Origin: Strigops habroptila
Lineage: Eukaryota > Chordata > Aves > Psittaciformes > Psittacidae
DNA length: 64,000 nt
Assembly: GCF_004027225.2 (NCBI RefSeq)
Contig: NC_044301.2
Span: 17,381,255-17,445,254 of the forward strand
Direction of reading: 5' to 3'
Under the pieces are notes generated by a model. It was not told the origin of the DNA, did not search any database, and saw nothing but the letters and a program-made list of their open reading frames with translations. Shown piece after piece: positions 10,321-23,362 of this stretch. Positions within the stretch are counted from its first letter, which is position 1. The number at the start of each line of letters is the position of its first letter. Position numbers and translations under genes: made by a program.

Positions 10321-11101
10321 TTAACAATGGACACTATTGCCCAGGTTATTCCTGAATGTGAAACGTGCTGCAATTAAGCAAGCCAAATGGTTAAAGCCTC
10401 TCTGGTATGGAGGACGATGGCTGAAGTACAAGTATGGGGAGGCCTGGCAGATTGACTGTATCACACTCCCACCTACTCGCCAAGGCAAGTGCCATGTGCT
10501 TTCCATGGTGGAAGTAATCTCCAGATGGCTGGAAACATATGCTGTGCCCCACGCCACTTCCCGGAACACTATCCTGGGCCTTGAGAAACAAGTCTTGTGG
10601 AGACAAGGCACCCCAGAGAGAACTGAGTCAGACAATGGGACTCATTTCCAGAACAACCTTATAGACACTTGGGCCAAAGAGCATGGCATTGAGTGGGTAT
10701 ATCACATTCCCTACCATGCACCAGCCTCTGGGAAAATCCAACGGTACAATGGGCTGTTAAAAACTACACTGAGAGCAATGGGTGGTGGGACTTTCAAACA
10801 CTGGGATACACATTTACCAAAAGCCACCTGGTGGGTCAACACTAGGGGATCTGCCAACAGGGCTGGCCCAGCCCAATCAGAACTTTTACGTCCTGTAGAG
10901 GGGGATAAAGTTCCCGTGGTGCACATAAAGAATTTGTTGGGGAAGACAGTCTGGGTTATTCCTGCTTCAGGAAAAGGCAACCCCACTCGTGGGATTGCTT
11001 TTCCTCAGGGACCTGGATATACTTGGTGGGTAATGCGGGAAGATGGGGAAATCCGGCGTGTACCTCAAGGGGATTTAATTTTGGGGGAAAACAGCCAATG
11101 A
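10321..11101 (+). pseudogene. ERVL B integrase
   Basis: An open stretch covers most of the integrase. The catalytic core shows the first Asp (QIDCITL) and second Asp (SDNGTHF), but the third acidic residue is Gln (GKIQRYN) where copies C and H have Glu (GKIERYN / GKIEWYN). A C-terminal domain with KTVWVIPASGKG and a WWVMREDGE motif follows. The N-terminal zinc-binding part is cut by the CR1 junction. This protein could not catalyse integration. Confidence 0.85.
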
Positions 11102-11638
11102 ACTCAATTATATGCTGTTGCCTGCTATATAACACTTTTATAGCCCATCAGCTAGCTGCCCATCTCTACCATGCTGGGCTTTGATAAAAAGATATGTGCT
11201 GTCATGATCATTAACAGAAAATAAAGTCATAGGAAAAGCCGGCAGCAGTAGTAGAAATGTCCTCAGGTCACCATCGACTGATCCTGACTTCCCTCCAATC
11301 ATCACCCCAAAAAAGAATGAACTTTGAGGAAACCAGACGAGCTCAGTAGTGACCAGACGAGTTCGGCGGTGTCATCAGCAGGCAACAACCTGACACTACA
11401 CACCGTCTCTTCTGCCCTGAAACACTGTTACAAGAGGTGGAGCCTGACATCATGGACTGGATGAATTCAGCAGCTTTATTGGGATTGGTCCATGGACTAA
11501 GGTATGATATATCTCTCTTTGTGTGTGTGTGTGTGTATATATATATGTGTATGTATATATATGAGACAAAAGCAATGCTATATTTTAAAATATGGGATCT
11601 GAGCATGTCGTGAATGGTATGGAATAAGGGGTGGATAC
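11102..11638 (+). mobile_element. ERVL B 3' noncoding region with (TG)n(TA)n
   Basis: About 540 bp between integrase and the 3' LTR without an env gene, as expected for ERVL. A TG/TA microsatellite lies at about 11519-11563 and has counterparts at the same place in copies C and H. Confidence 0.75.
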
Positions 11639-12410
11639 TGTCCTGAGTTCAGCTGTAGCAGTCATTTTTCTCCTTCTTAGTAGCTGGTGCAGTGCTGTGT
11701 TTTTGACTTTCAGCCTGGTATCAATGCTGATAACACCAATGTTTTTAGTTCTTGCTAAATAATGTTTACTCTGATTAAGGACTTTCTCAGTCTCATGCTC
11801 TGCCAGGGTGGAGGGGAACGGGAAGATGGGAGGAATAAGAGACAGGACACCTGACCCACACCAGACAAACAGGTATTCCATACCATGGCACATCATGCCT
11901 AGTATATAAACTGGGGGGAGTTACCCAGAAGGCCCAGATCGTTGCTCGGGTCTACTACTACCAGCACTGATAATAATAATGATAAGGGAAATAACAAGTG
12001 GAGAGAATATAAAACTGAAAGGGGAAAGGAAAAGAAAATAAACACAAGTGATGCCCAAGACAATTGCTCACCACCTGCCGATCGATACCCAGCCTGACCC
12101 AAGCAATGATCTGGGTCTTCCGGGTACCTCCCCCCAGTTTATATACCGGGCATGACATGCTGTGATATGGAATAGCCCTTTGGCTAGTTTGGGTCAGGTG
12201 TCCTGTCTCTGCTTCCTCCCGGCTTCCTGTGCCCCTCCTCACTGGCAGAGCATGAGAGACTGAAAAGTCCTTGATCGGGGTAAGCATTACTTAGCAACAA
12301 CTAAAACATTTGTATATTATCAGCATTGTTCTCAGACTAAAGTCAAAAATGCAGCACTGCACCAGCTACTAAGAAGGAGCAAAATAACTGTTACAGCTGA
12401 ACCCAGGACA
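11639..12410. mobile_element. Inverted ERVL LTR pair (end of provirus B)
   Basis: 11639-11951 is the first half of an LTR on the plus strand, up to just past the TATA box. 11952-12410 is LTR sequence on the minus strand running back to the LTR start (ends ACCCAGGACA). The two arms form a large palindrome of about 310 bp per arm with a spacer. The minus arm is nearly identical to the LTR at 14081-14540. Confidence 0.85.
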
Positions 12411-14080
12411 CTGTGTCTGAATGTTTACAGCAGCAACACTTAGCAGGCACCTATATCTGTTCAGATTACAATCTGAGGAATAAATGCTATTAAATTCAGA
12501 TTCAGCATCAAAAAAACCTCAAAGTGTTAAGTAGTTGTTACTCCTCTATGGGACTAGTGTCTGTGCTTCACTTCAGCAGCAAAAGAAAAAAACATATTAG
12601 AAAAAAATAAAGCTCTAGCAGAGAACATGATCAGAGTAACTGTGATAAGCAGTTTTATCAGGATCTTCATATAAATTTTATTTTCATTAAATTACTTAGA
12701 TGTTCTGAGTGTTGCAAACAATCTTTCAAAACCAAAAGAAACTAAAGAACCTAATTTATTTCAATCTCCTGATTGTGTCTGTGGACAACATGAATGGTTT
12801 TGTTGTTCCATAGAAAGTTTGTAGCCATTTAAAAGTGTTCCCACATTTCTTTTTTTCAGTTACACTGATGAGTAAGGAAGGCTGCCTCCTTCACCTAACA
12901 ACTTGAGTAAAACAGAACTATGACACAGTCTGAACAAATCTACCCAGCTCCAGTTAACAGTAAACTGAATGGTGTTCATTATATCGAGAGTGAATTAGCA
13001 AGACTACAGCAAAATAATTCCATTAACACGTTTATCCTTGTGATACAGTTAAGCTGCTGGAATGTGCATTTGTGCTATGTTGCCAAAACAAATTACACTC
13101 TCGTATAAAAGTCACTATTATTTTTCTGGTACTGCAAAAGTTTTAAATGCTTCAGGGCTTAATGATCATGGTCCTTTTCAGGTAAAGCTGTCTCACTGAA
13201 AGTGAGAGAAAACTTGATTGTTGGTCTGAGAAAAAGCCCAGAAAAAGGTAAAATGTGAGGACTTACTTCATTCCAGAACAATCAATAACTTTCTTTGCAA
13301 ACTGTACTGCCATTTGATCTCTTTTCCAGTGAATTCAACTGGAAAAAGAAATAGCTAAATTTTGACATTTAGAACATTTCTAAATCTTGGCTGCTCAAGT
13401 ATAGCAGTTTCTTAGGTATAAATAGAAAATTAAATTGTAAGTTCCTAAGAATCAGAAGCTGGAGGCTATTTATCAGGGCAAAATAAACATTTCTCATGCT
13501 GAGAACATGAATGAGTCTTCATGTTCATAACACAGACAGCCAGTGAAGGAATGCTGAAAAAAAGCAGAGCTTGCAGAGACATTCATCAGCTGGAAGCTCA
13601 ATGCCAGGTCTTGCCATAAACCCAATGCTTGTCAGATCTGGTATCAGTGTTATTTCCCAAGAACCTTTAGGTCCCACAGACCTAAGTACTTTAGAGGGAT
13701 TTTGCGGGTAAGGACTATGTTACAAAAAATGTCTTATCTACAAAGATTAAAACCAACAGGGAAAGAAACTTGCTCAGGGTCATGTAAGAAAGACAACCCA
13801 TATCTCCTAATTAGAATTGAAGCAAATCCAAAAACGATCAAGGCTTAACTATAACCCTGTTTTCTCTGTCTATCTATAAGAAAACACAGGCAGTGGGGAG
13901 AAAATCAAAATATCTGCAAAAGGATAACTGAAATTAGACCTTATTTGATTATTCAAATATCAGAAAGGTATTGTGTATAGTAGCCAGGACACAAAAAGTA
14001 TTAAAAGATACATTAAAGGAATAGAAAGAACCATTTGATGAATGAAGACCATAATTCCACTGCAGATAGATTTGTGCTGT
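12411..14080. other. Unique DNA without recognised gene
   Basis: AT-rich DNA with no convincing exon on either strand. A 72-bp block with good minus-strand splice signals (13267-13338) is discussed among the rejected items. Confidence 0.6.
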
Positions 14081-14705
14081 TGTCCCGGGTTCAGCTGTAA
14101 CAGTTATTTTGCTCCTTCTTAGTAGCTGGTGCAGTGCTGTGGTTTTGACTTTAGTCTGAGAACAATGCTGATAATATACAAATGTTTTAGTTGTTGCTAA
14201 GTAATGCTTACCCCGATCAAGGACTTTTCAGTCTCTCATGCTCTGCCAGTGAGGAGGGGCACAGGAAGCCGGGAGGAAGCAGAGACAGGACACCTGACCC
14301 AAACTAGCCAAAGGGCTATTCCATATCACAGCATGTCATGCCCGGTATATAAACTGGGGGGAGGTACCCGGAAGACCCAGATCATTGCTTGGGTCAGGCT
14401 GGGTATCGATCGGCAGGTGGTGAGCAATTGTCTTGGGCATCACTTGTGTTTATTGTTTTCTTTTCCTTTCCCCTTTCAGTTTTATATTCTCTCCACTTGT
14501 TATTTCCCTTATCATTATTATTATTGGTGGTACTAGTAGTAGTTTTGTATTATACTTTAGTTATTGGACTGTTCTTATCTCAACCCATGGGAGTTACATT
14601 CTTCCGATTCTCCTCCCCATCCCTCCGGGAGTGGGGGGGAAGAAGGGGGGGAGTGAGCGAGTGGCTGCATGGTTCCGAGTTACCTGCTGGGCTTAAACCA
14701 CCACA
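14081..14705 (+). mobile_element. Solo ERVL LTR
   Basis: Complete LTR, TGTCCCGGG to CCACCACA, with TATATAAACTGGGGG at about 14346. Flanks are GCTGT (14076-14080) and GCTGC (14706-14710), a 5-bp duplication with one change. Confidence 0.9.
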
Positions 14706-15150
14706 GCTGCATACTCAGGTGTATTATTTTCATGTTGATACAGGCAAGAAAATGAAGACTTAGGAAAACAGAAAGTTTTAGTCATGCTTACTACCAAATA
14801 AAGGTTATAGCTATGTGGTCAAAAATAAAATGTGAAAGAAGTATTTTTAGAATGAAGATACAAAAATCCTCATTATTCTGGGGAAAAAAATGGAAAATAA
14901 ACATGCCAGCTGTATGTGTATTTTCATAATGAGATGAGGAAGTTACATGGGTCTACATAATATGTAAGCCTTACTGAATAGGAATAGTATCTGCCTAATA
15001 CTGTAAAATTAGAAATAAATTTCAATTCCACTTCTTACAGGAAACATTTTACAAAATTAATTCTGGCAGTAACATTTAAAAATTAGTCTACCTTTTGCCT
15101 TCTGCTATGAACAAAAAATGTTTCTTATATGTTTTCCAGTTTTCCCAGAA
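14706..15150. other. Short unique stretch
   Basis: AT-rich DNA between two LTRs; nothing recognised. Confidence 0.6.
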
Positions 15151-15770
15151 TGTTGTGGTTTAGACCCAGTTGGTAACTAAGTACCACACAGCCGTTCGCT
15201 CACACACACACCCTTCCCCCTCCCCCCCGGGTGGGATGGGGAGGAGAATCAAAAGAATGTAAACCCCACAGGTTGAGATAAGAACAATGTAATAAATAAA
15301 GTACAGTATAATACTACTGCTACCACTAATAATAATAATGATAAGGGAAATAACAAGGGGACAGAATATAAAACTAAAAGGGAAAAGGAAAATAAAAATA
15401 AACACAAGTGATGCACAATGCAATTGCTCAGCACCCGCTAACCAATACCCAGCCTGGCCATGAGCAGCAACCGGTCCCTTCTGGGTAACTCCCCCAGTTT
15501 ATATACTGGGCATGACGTGCTGTGGTATGGAATCCCCCTTTGGCTAGTTTGGGTCAGGTGTCCTGTCTCTGCTTCCTCCCTACTTCCCGTGCCCCTCCTC
15601 ACTGGCAGAGCATGAGAGACTGAAAAGTGCCTGACCTAGTGGTAACCACTATTTAGCAACAACTAAAACATCGGTGTGTTATCAGCATTGTTCTCAGACT
15701 AAAGCTGAAACACAGCACCGCACTAGATACTAGGAAGAAAATTAACTCTATCCCAGATGAAACCAGGACA
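15151..15770 (-). mobile_element. Solo ERVL-related LTR (variant)
   Basis: Minus-strand LTR from TGTTGTGG to ACCAGGACA. It belongs to a variant whose first bases read TGTCCTGGTTTCATCTGGG instead of TTCAGCTG. Flanks CAGAA and CATAA could be a decayed 5-bp duplication. Confidence 0.85.
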
Positions 15771-17344
15771 CATAAAAAACCCCCACAAAACCCAAAACAA
15801 ACAAGCAAACTCTTGTTGACAGTATGTTTCCACTTTTCTCATTCAAGTCCCATATACTAGTCCTGAGTCTCCTAGCTGACTGCACACATGCTTCCCTTCA
15901 GGAGTGCCTACTTATGACTGGCTTACAAGTACTACTGCAAAACCAGGAACTTCACTCACTCTAGTAGGATCCTAGGCCCAAAAGACTTTCCCTTTTTCTT
16001 TAAAAATCTCAGACCTACTCTTTTAGCAGGTTTTAAGATGTTCATAGCATCATAAATCTCTTCTACTGCATGGCAAGCTGAGAGAGTGGCTAGCAGAAGG
16101 ATCTTGTGACTAATTAAGCAAAAGCAGATCATGAGCATGGCAGCTAGGTTTATGGTCTTGATATCTGCTATTTTAAAGGCAACCTGTGGTTACAACAAAG
16201 GGCACTTCAAAAAGCAGGCTGCATTTCTCAAACAGTGCTCATGCTGAAAAAATTATGCATTCTGAGCTCAGTCCCAGAAGATGGAGCAATGGTGTGATCT
16301 AACTGTTTAAGGTGAGAAATCCTGAATCTTAATGCACAGCATGCTTAGAAGGAAAAGCAAGTTCAGTAACTGTAATACTGCCATCAGAACTGGCTGTGAG
16401 AAGACTTCACCCCACTGTGACCTTAGATCTGACATACAAGTCCCAACCATTACATGCACTTCTTCATGTGCTCCTAAAAGTTCTAGGTACTACAGTGAAG
16501 AAAAACAGTCTTTATGAAAGTCATAATTTCCAAAACCATTTTCCTAGCATAAAGATTGGACCAATTAAGTACAAGACAAATCTGGGTTATGCTACATGCA
16601 ACTTTGATAACTTGGGCAATTTCTCCCTGTTCTACCCTATACATCCCCTGAGCTGGCAAAATCTAAGTAGGTACAAAGAGATTGAAAGCATTTCTTCTTG
16701 TGCTGAAGATAGATGACAGCAGACATGCCTTTTGCATCAGCATGTTGGCATTCTAGCTCTGGCTCTCCTGTCCACCTGTGACTGAACCTTGTAAAGAAAA
16801 TTTGTGGAGACTTCTGCCTATTGCTGGAGAGTTTTGTGCTACTTTATATATGAAACTGTGATTTCATGTGTACAAATGTATTTTCTCATAAAGCTGAAAT
16901 TCTAAATTTGGGTGGATGCTGAGCTAGGTAGCCAAAGAGCCACTGTGAAGGTGCAAAGTATGAGAGTTACTAAGGAAATCTAATTGCAGAGGGCAAGGGA
17001 TTCACTCCTGCCTGTTCTTGATTCTGCACCAAGTAGCATTTTTCTTATCTAAAAGGATAGAAAGGATGCACTGTCCCTATTTGATGGAGATAAAAACCTG
17101 GACATAATTGTCAGGAGTCTCCAGAAGCTTGGTCAGATGCACATGGATACTGCTGAGACTGATCAATTTGCGACAAGGCTGCTGAGTACACAAATGTCAT
17201 GCAAGAACCATGACTTTTGGCAGCACTACACACTTCCCTGTTTTCAATAGAGAAACAGCTAGTCATATCCTCTAGCATCTTTAGGTTCATTTTTATCTCT
17301 CCTACTCACACATGCACAACCAAATAAATATGAGATTTGACATG
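15771..17344. other. Unique DNA without recognised gene
   Basis: Open stretches at 15956-16138 (minus) and 16332-16716 (plus) are short, have no known motif and no consistent splice context. No gene is called. Confidence 0.6.
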
Positions 17345-18935
17345 AGAAAGAAGACCTTAGGCCCACTGTAGGAGAGGATCAGGTTCGAGATCATCTTAGG
17401 AAACTGAATGTGCACAAGTCTACAGGACCTGATGGAATCCATCTGTGGGTCCTGAAGGAGCTGGCGAATGAAGTTCCTAAGCCACTGTCCATCATATTTG
17501 AAAAATCATGGCAGTCAGGTGAAGTTCCCAATGACTGGAAAAAGGGAAATATAACCCCCATTTTCAAGAAGGGGAAGGTGGAAGACCTGGGGAACTACAG
17601 ACCAGTCAGTCTCACCTCTGTGCCTGGCAAAATCTTGGAGCAGATTCTCCTGGAAAGCATGCTAAGGCACATGAAAAACAACGAGGTGGTTGGTGACAGC
17701 CAACATGGCTTCACTAAGGGCAAATCCTGCCTGACCAATTTAGTGGCCTTCTATGATGGGACTACGGAACTGATGGACAGGGGCAGAGCAGTTGACGTCA
17801 TCTACCTGGACTTGTGCAAAGCATTCGACACTGTCCTGCACAACATGCTTGTCTCTAAATTGGAGAGACATCAATTTGATAGATGGACCACTCAGTGGAT
17901 AAAGAATTGGCTCGATGGCCGCACGCAGAGTTGTGGTCAACAGCTCAATATCCAGTTGGAAAACAGTAACGAGTGGTGTCCCTCAGGGATCGGTGTTGGG
18001 ACCGATCTTGTTCAACATCTTTGTTGGCAACATGGACAGTGGGATTGATGCGCCCTCAGCAAGTTTGCCAACGACACCAAGCTGTGTGGTTCGGTTGATA
18101 CGCTGGAGGGAAGGGATGCCATCCAGAGGGACCTTGACACACTTGTGAGGTGGGAAAATGCCAACCTCATGAAGTTCAACCAAGCCAAGTGCAAGGTCCT
18201 ACACCTGGGTCAGGGCAATCCCAGGCACAGCTACAGGTTGGGTGGAGAAGAGATTCAGAGCAGCCCTGCAGAAAAGGACTTGGGGGCGTTGGGTGATGAG
18301 AAGCTTAACATGAGCCAGCAGGTGTGCGCTCGCAGCCCAGGAAGCCAACCGTATCCTGGGCTGCATCAAAAGGAGCATGACCAGCAGGTCAAAGGAGGTG
18401 ATCCTGCCCCTCTACTCTGCTCTTGTGAGACCTCACTTGGAGTACTGCGTATAGTTCTGGTGTCCTCAACATAAAAAGGACATGGAGCTGTTGGAGCGAG
18501 TCCAGAGGAGGGCCACGAGGATGATAAGGGGGCTGGAGCACCTCCTGTGTGAAGACAGGCTGAGAAAGTTGGGGCTGTTCAGCCTGGAGAAGAGAAGGCT
18601 GCGTGGACACCTCCACTATCTGAAGGGGACCCCAAGGATGCTGGAGAGGGAATCTTCATCAGGGACTGTATTCATAGGACAAGGGGTAATGGCTTCAAAC
18701 TTAAACAGGGGAAGTTCAGGTTGGATCTAAGGAAGAAGTTCTTTACTGTGAGGGTGGTGAGGCACTGGAATGGGTTGCCCAAGGAAGTTGTGAATGCTCC
18801 ATCCCTGGCAGTATTCAAGGCCAGGTTGAACAGAGTCTTGAGTGACATGGTTTAGTGTGTGGCGTCCCTGCCCATGGCAGGGGGTTGGAACTAAATGATC
18901 TTAAGGTCCTTTCCAACCCTAATTATTCTATGATT
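17345..18935 (+). mobile_element. CR1 LINE, 5' truncated
   Basis: Plus-strand CR1 with RT fragments at 17410-18048 and 18145-18474 and the 3' region ending ATTCTATGATT at about 18935. The RT box reads FAND, as in the copy at 7838-10320. Several frameshifts make it inactive. Confidence 0.92.
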
Positions 18936-19685
18936 TGTGCAGGGAAGTTGTACTGCAGATGAAAAATACAATCATTTCTGGAAGTCCTCATCATTCCTAA
19001 CTTCTCAGAAGATTTAGAGGTGAGCTGTTGCACTTTCTTCAACCCTACTCTAGCAAATAACCTGATGTGATACTTCCCACTTTAGCTTGGGATTATTAAA
19101 TGCTTTCAGTGCAGATTTGTGGAGACAGACCTGTGGTTATTCAAGTTCAAATTAAGATCTTATTTTAGAATTACAAATAAGATGTTCTGCTGTGTGGGAT
19201 CAGTTTGTATTTTCAACTCTTGAAGAAAGTTGATCAGCTCTAATATCACTTTCCTTCACTATTAACAAGCCATCCATGTGTCAAATCGCAACACAACCAT
19301 GGGAGAATTCTCCTTGCCTATGTGTACTAAAAAGAGGAAAATAAAGTATTTCTTTCCATTTAGCATCTCTAATCTCATACAGTACAATCAGCCTATTGTT
19401 GATAAGGTTTTGAATGGGCATTTTTTTGTTTGTTCTTGAGTTTCTAATTACAGGCAGAACCTGGCTTCCCTGTGGTTTAATGTTCCAAATGACTTCATTG
19501 AAATCCAAACACAGCTGCCTTGTTCCAGTGCGCTGCTCAAAAATCCTTCTGGTCCAAACTGCTGGTAGCACAAGATATATTTGGTAAGCACTGAAAAGAG
19601 CAGAGGCATGGAGAATAGGGAAGGGGAATGAAGTGCTGTACAAGCTAAAAATATATATTTAACAGAGAAACTGAACCTACGTGGC
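18936..19685. other. Unique DNA without recognised gene
   Basis: A 120-codon open stretch at 19281-19643 (minus) has no recognisable motif and lies beside an LTR; not called as a gene. Confidence 0.55.
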
Positions 19686-20310
19686 TGTCGTGGTCTAAGC
19701 CCAAATGGTAACTCAGAACCATGCAGCCACTCGCTCATTCCCCCCTTCCCCCATCCTTCTTCCCACCCCAATCCTGGAGGGACAAGGAGGAGAATCGAAA
19801 GAATGTAACTCCCACGGGTTGAGACAAGAGCAGTCCAGTAACTAAGGCATAATAAAAAACCACTACTACTAACACAAATAATAATAATGATAAGGGAAAT
19901 AAGGGGAGAGCATATAAAATTAAAAGGGGAAAGGAAAAGAAAACAATAAACACAAGTGATGCCCAATATAATTACTCACCACCTGTCGACCAATACCCAC
20001 CCGACCCGAGCAACAATCTGCACCTTCCGGGTAAGGCCTCCTGGTTTATATAGTGGGCATGACATGTTGTGGTATGGAATAACCCTTTGGCTAGTTTGGG
20101 TCAGATGTCCTGTCTCTGCTTCCTCCCGAATACCCCTCCACCCTGGCAGAGCATGAGACTGAGAAAGTCCTTGATCAGAGTAAACATTACTTAGCAACAA
20201 CTAAAACCATTGGTGTTATCAGCGTTGATCCCAGGCTGAAAGTCAAAAACACAGCACTGCACCAGCTACTAAGAAGGAGAAAAATGACTGCTACAGCTGA
20301 ACCCAGGACA
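19686..20310 (-). mobile_element. 3' LTR of ERVL provirus C
   Basis: Complete minus-strand LTR from ACCCAGGACA (20310) to TGTCGTGG (19686), followed upstream by the element's own pol and gag. Confidence 0.92.
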
Positions 20311-20725
20311 GTATCCACACCATTCACGTCATGCTCAGATCCCATATTTTAAAATATAGCATTGCTTTTGTCACATATATATACATACACATATATACAC
20401 ACACACACAAAGTGAGAGATGTCATTCCTTAGTCCATGGAACAATCCCTATAAAGCTGCTGAATTCATCCAGCCATGATGTCAGGCTCCATCTCTTGTAA
20501 CAGTCTTTCAGGGCAGGAGGGATGGTGTGCCGTGTAGGGTTGTTGCCTGCTGATGATACCGCCAAACTCATCTGGTCACTGCTGAGCTCGTCTGGTTTCA
20601 TCAAAATTCATTCTTTGTTGGGGTGATGATCAGAGGAAAGTCAGGGTCAGTTGATGGTGACCTGAAGATATCTAGCTGGTGGGCTATCAAAGTGTTATAG
20701 AGCAGGTAACAGCATACAATTGAGT
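20311..20725 (-). mobile_element. ERVL C 3' noncoding region with microsatellite
   Basis: Between integrase and 3' LTR. The tract of TA and CA repeats at about 20373-20412 corresponds in position to 11519-11563 in copy B and 39490-39530 in copy H. Confidence 0.75.
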
Positions 20726-21901
20726 TCATTGGCTGTTTTCCCCCAAAATGAAATCCCCTTGAGGTACACATTGGACTTCCCCATCTTCCCGCATTACCCA
20801 CCAAGTATATCCAGGTCCCTGAGCAAAAGCAACCCCACGAGTGGGTTTGCCTTTCCCTGAAGCAGGAATAACCCAGACTGTCTTCCCCAACAAATTCTTT
20901 ATGTGCACCACAGGAACTTTATCCCCCTCTACAGGACGTAAAAGTTCTGATTGGGCTGGGCCAGCCCTGTTGGCAGATCCCCTAGTGTTGACCAACCAGG
21001 TGGCTTTTGGTAAATGTGTATCCCAGTGTTTGAAAGTCCCACCACCCATTGCTCTCAGTGTAGTTTTTAACAGCCCATTGTACCGTTCGATTTTCCCAGA
21101 GGCTGGTGCATGGTAGGGGATGTGATATACCCACTCGATGCCATGCTCTTTGGCCCAAATATCCATAAGGTTGTTCCAGAAATGAGTCCCATTGTCTGAC
21201 TCAATTCTCTCTGGGGTGCCGTGTCGCCACAAGACTTGTTTCTCAAGGCCCAGGATAGCGTTTCGGGCAGCGGCGTGGAACACGGAATATGTTTCCAGCC
21301 ATCTGGTGATTGCTTCCACCATGGTAACCACATGGCGCTTGCCTTGGTGAGTAGGTGGGAGTGTGATATAGTCAATCTGCCAGGCCTCCCCATACTTGTA
21401 CTTCAGCCATTGTCCTCCATACCAGAGAGGCTTTAACCATTTGGCTTGCTTAATTGCAGCACATGTTTCACATTCATGAATAACCTGGGCAATAGTGTCC
21501 ATTGTTAAGTCCACCCCTCCATCACGAGCCCATCTAGATTTTGCATCTCTGCCTTGACGGCTTGAGGTGTCATGGGCCCACCGGGCTAAAAATAATTCAC
21601 CCTTATGTTGCCAATATAAATCCACCTGAGACACTTTGATCTTAGCAGCTTTATTCACCAGTTGGTTGTTCTGGTGTTCCCCAGTGATCCGACTCTTGGG
21701 TACATAAGCATCTACGTGGCATACTTTCACCACCAGGTTCTGCACCCGGGCAGCAATATCTTGCCACAGTGCAGCAGCCCAGATGGGTTTACTTCTGCAT
21801 TGCCAGTTGCTCTGCTTCCATTGCTGCAACCACCCCCACAGGGCATTTGCCACCATCCATGAGTCAGTATAGAGAGAAAGTACTGGCCATTTTTCTTTCA
21901 T
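20726..21901 (-). mobile_element. ERVL C RNase H C-terminus and integrase
   Basis: One open frame of 391 codons. At its start is the RNase H motif YTDSW. Next come the integrase zinc-binding region (HECETC), the catalytic core with QIDYITL, SDNGTHF and GKIERYN (D, D and E all kept), and a C-terminal domain. RNase H removes RNA from the DNA hybrid and integrase joins viral DNA to the chromosome. This is the best preserved pol segment in the window. It matches class III ERVL pol in order and motifs. Confidence 0.88.
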
Positions 21902-22273
21902 TCAGCAATGTCCAAGGCCAGCTGGATGGCTTTCACCTCTGCAAACTGACTCCATTCACCCTCTCCTTCAGCAGTTTCTGCAACTGGTCACAGGGGATTC
22001 CACACAGCTGCCTTCCATCTCTGATGCTTTCCCACAATAGGGCAGGACCCATCAGTAAACAAGGCATATGGCTTTTCACTCTCTGACAGTTCATTATATG
22101 GTGGGGCCTCTTCAGCACGCATCACCTCCTCTTCTGGTGACATCCCAAAATCTTTGCCCTCTGGCCAGTCCATGATGGCATCTAGAATTCCTGGACCACT
22201 GGGATTTCCTATTCGAGCTCGTTGTGTAATTAGTGCAGCCCACTTCCTCCATGTAGCATCAGTTGCATGAAGT

Positions 22274-22406
22274 GTAGAGGAGACCCTGCTTTTGAACATC
22301 CAACCCAGCACAGGCAACCGGGGTGCCAGGAGGAGCTGTGCTTCAGTGCCAATCACTTCTGAAGAAGCTCAAACCCCTTCAGAGGCTGCGAGCATCTCTT
22401 TTTCAG
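22274..22406. repeat. Source arm of 133-bp inverted duplication (in ERVL C)
   Basis: Normal ERVL pol sequence (minus-strand reading APRLPVLGWMF). The same 133 bp occur reversed at 23230-23362 with only a few differences. Confidence 0.85.
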
Positions 22407-23229
22407 AGGGAGTATAGCCGGCCTCGGATCCTTTATATCCCCGACTCCAAAAGCCAAGGGGTTGAAATCAAGTCTCCCCTGGAGCTTTCTGCCAGAGGCT
22501 CCAGGTAGGACCATGCTCCCCGGCTGCAGTATAGAGCACATTTTTCACATCTGGCCCGGCCCGGACTAGTCCAAGGGCCACTGTATGAACTATTTCTCGT
22601 GTAATTTGTTCAAAGGCATGTTGTTGCTCAGGGCCCCATTTGAAATCAGTCTTCTTCCAGGTCACGTGGTAGAGAGGGCTTACAATCAGACTGTAATTTG
22701 GGATGTGCATTCTCCAGAACCCCACAACACCTAAGAAAGCTTGTGTTTCTTTCTTGTTAGTTGGTGGAGACATTGCTGTTATCTTGTTGATGACGTCTGT
22801 GGGGATCCGGCGACGTCCATCTTGCCATTTTATTCCCAAAAACTGAATCTCCTGGGCAGGTCTCTTGACCTTACTCCGTTTTATGGCAAAACCGGCCTTC
22901 AGCAGGATTTGGATTATCTTCCTCCCTTTCTCAAAAACTTCTTCCGCTGTATCACCCCACACGATGATGTCATCAATGTATTGCAGGTGTTCTGGAGCTT
23001 GCCCCTGTTCCAGTGCAGTCTGGATCAATCCATGGCAGATGGTAGGGCTGTGTTTCCACCCCTGGGGCAGTCGGTTCCAAGTGTACTGGACACCCCTCCA
23101 AATGAAAGCAAACTGTGGCCTGCACTCTGCTGCCAAAGGGATTGAGAAAAATGCATTGGCAATATCAACTACGGCATACCACTTGGCTGCCTTTGACTCC
23201 AGTTCATATTGAAGTTGTCCACTACATGT

Positions 23230-23362
23230 CTGAAAAAGAGATACTGGCAGCCTCTGAAGGGGTTTGAGCTTCTTCAGAAGTGATTGGCACTGAAGCGCAG
23301 CTCCTCCTGGCACCCCGGTTGCCTGTGCTGGGTTGGATGTTCAAAGGCAGGGTCTCCTCTAC
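23230..23362. repeat. Inserted arm of 133-bp inverted duplication in RT
   Basis: Reverse complement of 22274-22406 inserted into the RT coding region. ACATGT flanks it on both sides (23224-23229 and 23363-23368). RT homology continues directly on either side. Confidence 0.85.

Noticed and set aside
13267-13338. 72-bp block on the minus strand with a strong acceptor (CTATTTCTTTTTCCAG) and donor (GTAAGTCC)
   Set aside because: All three frames contain a stop or end in one, and none aligns with ITGA1 or POLK as I know them. It may be a chance pair of splice signals or an unrecognised exon.
16332-16716. Two overlapping open frames on the plus strand
   Set aside because: No motif, no homologue recognised, no splice or promoter context.
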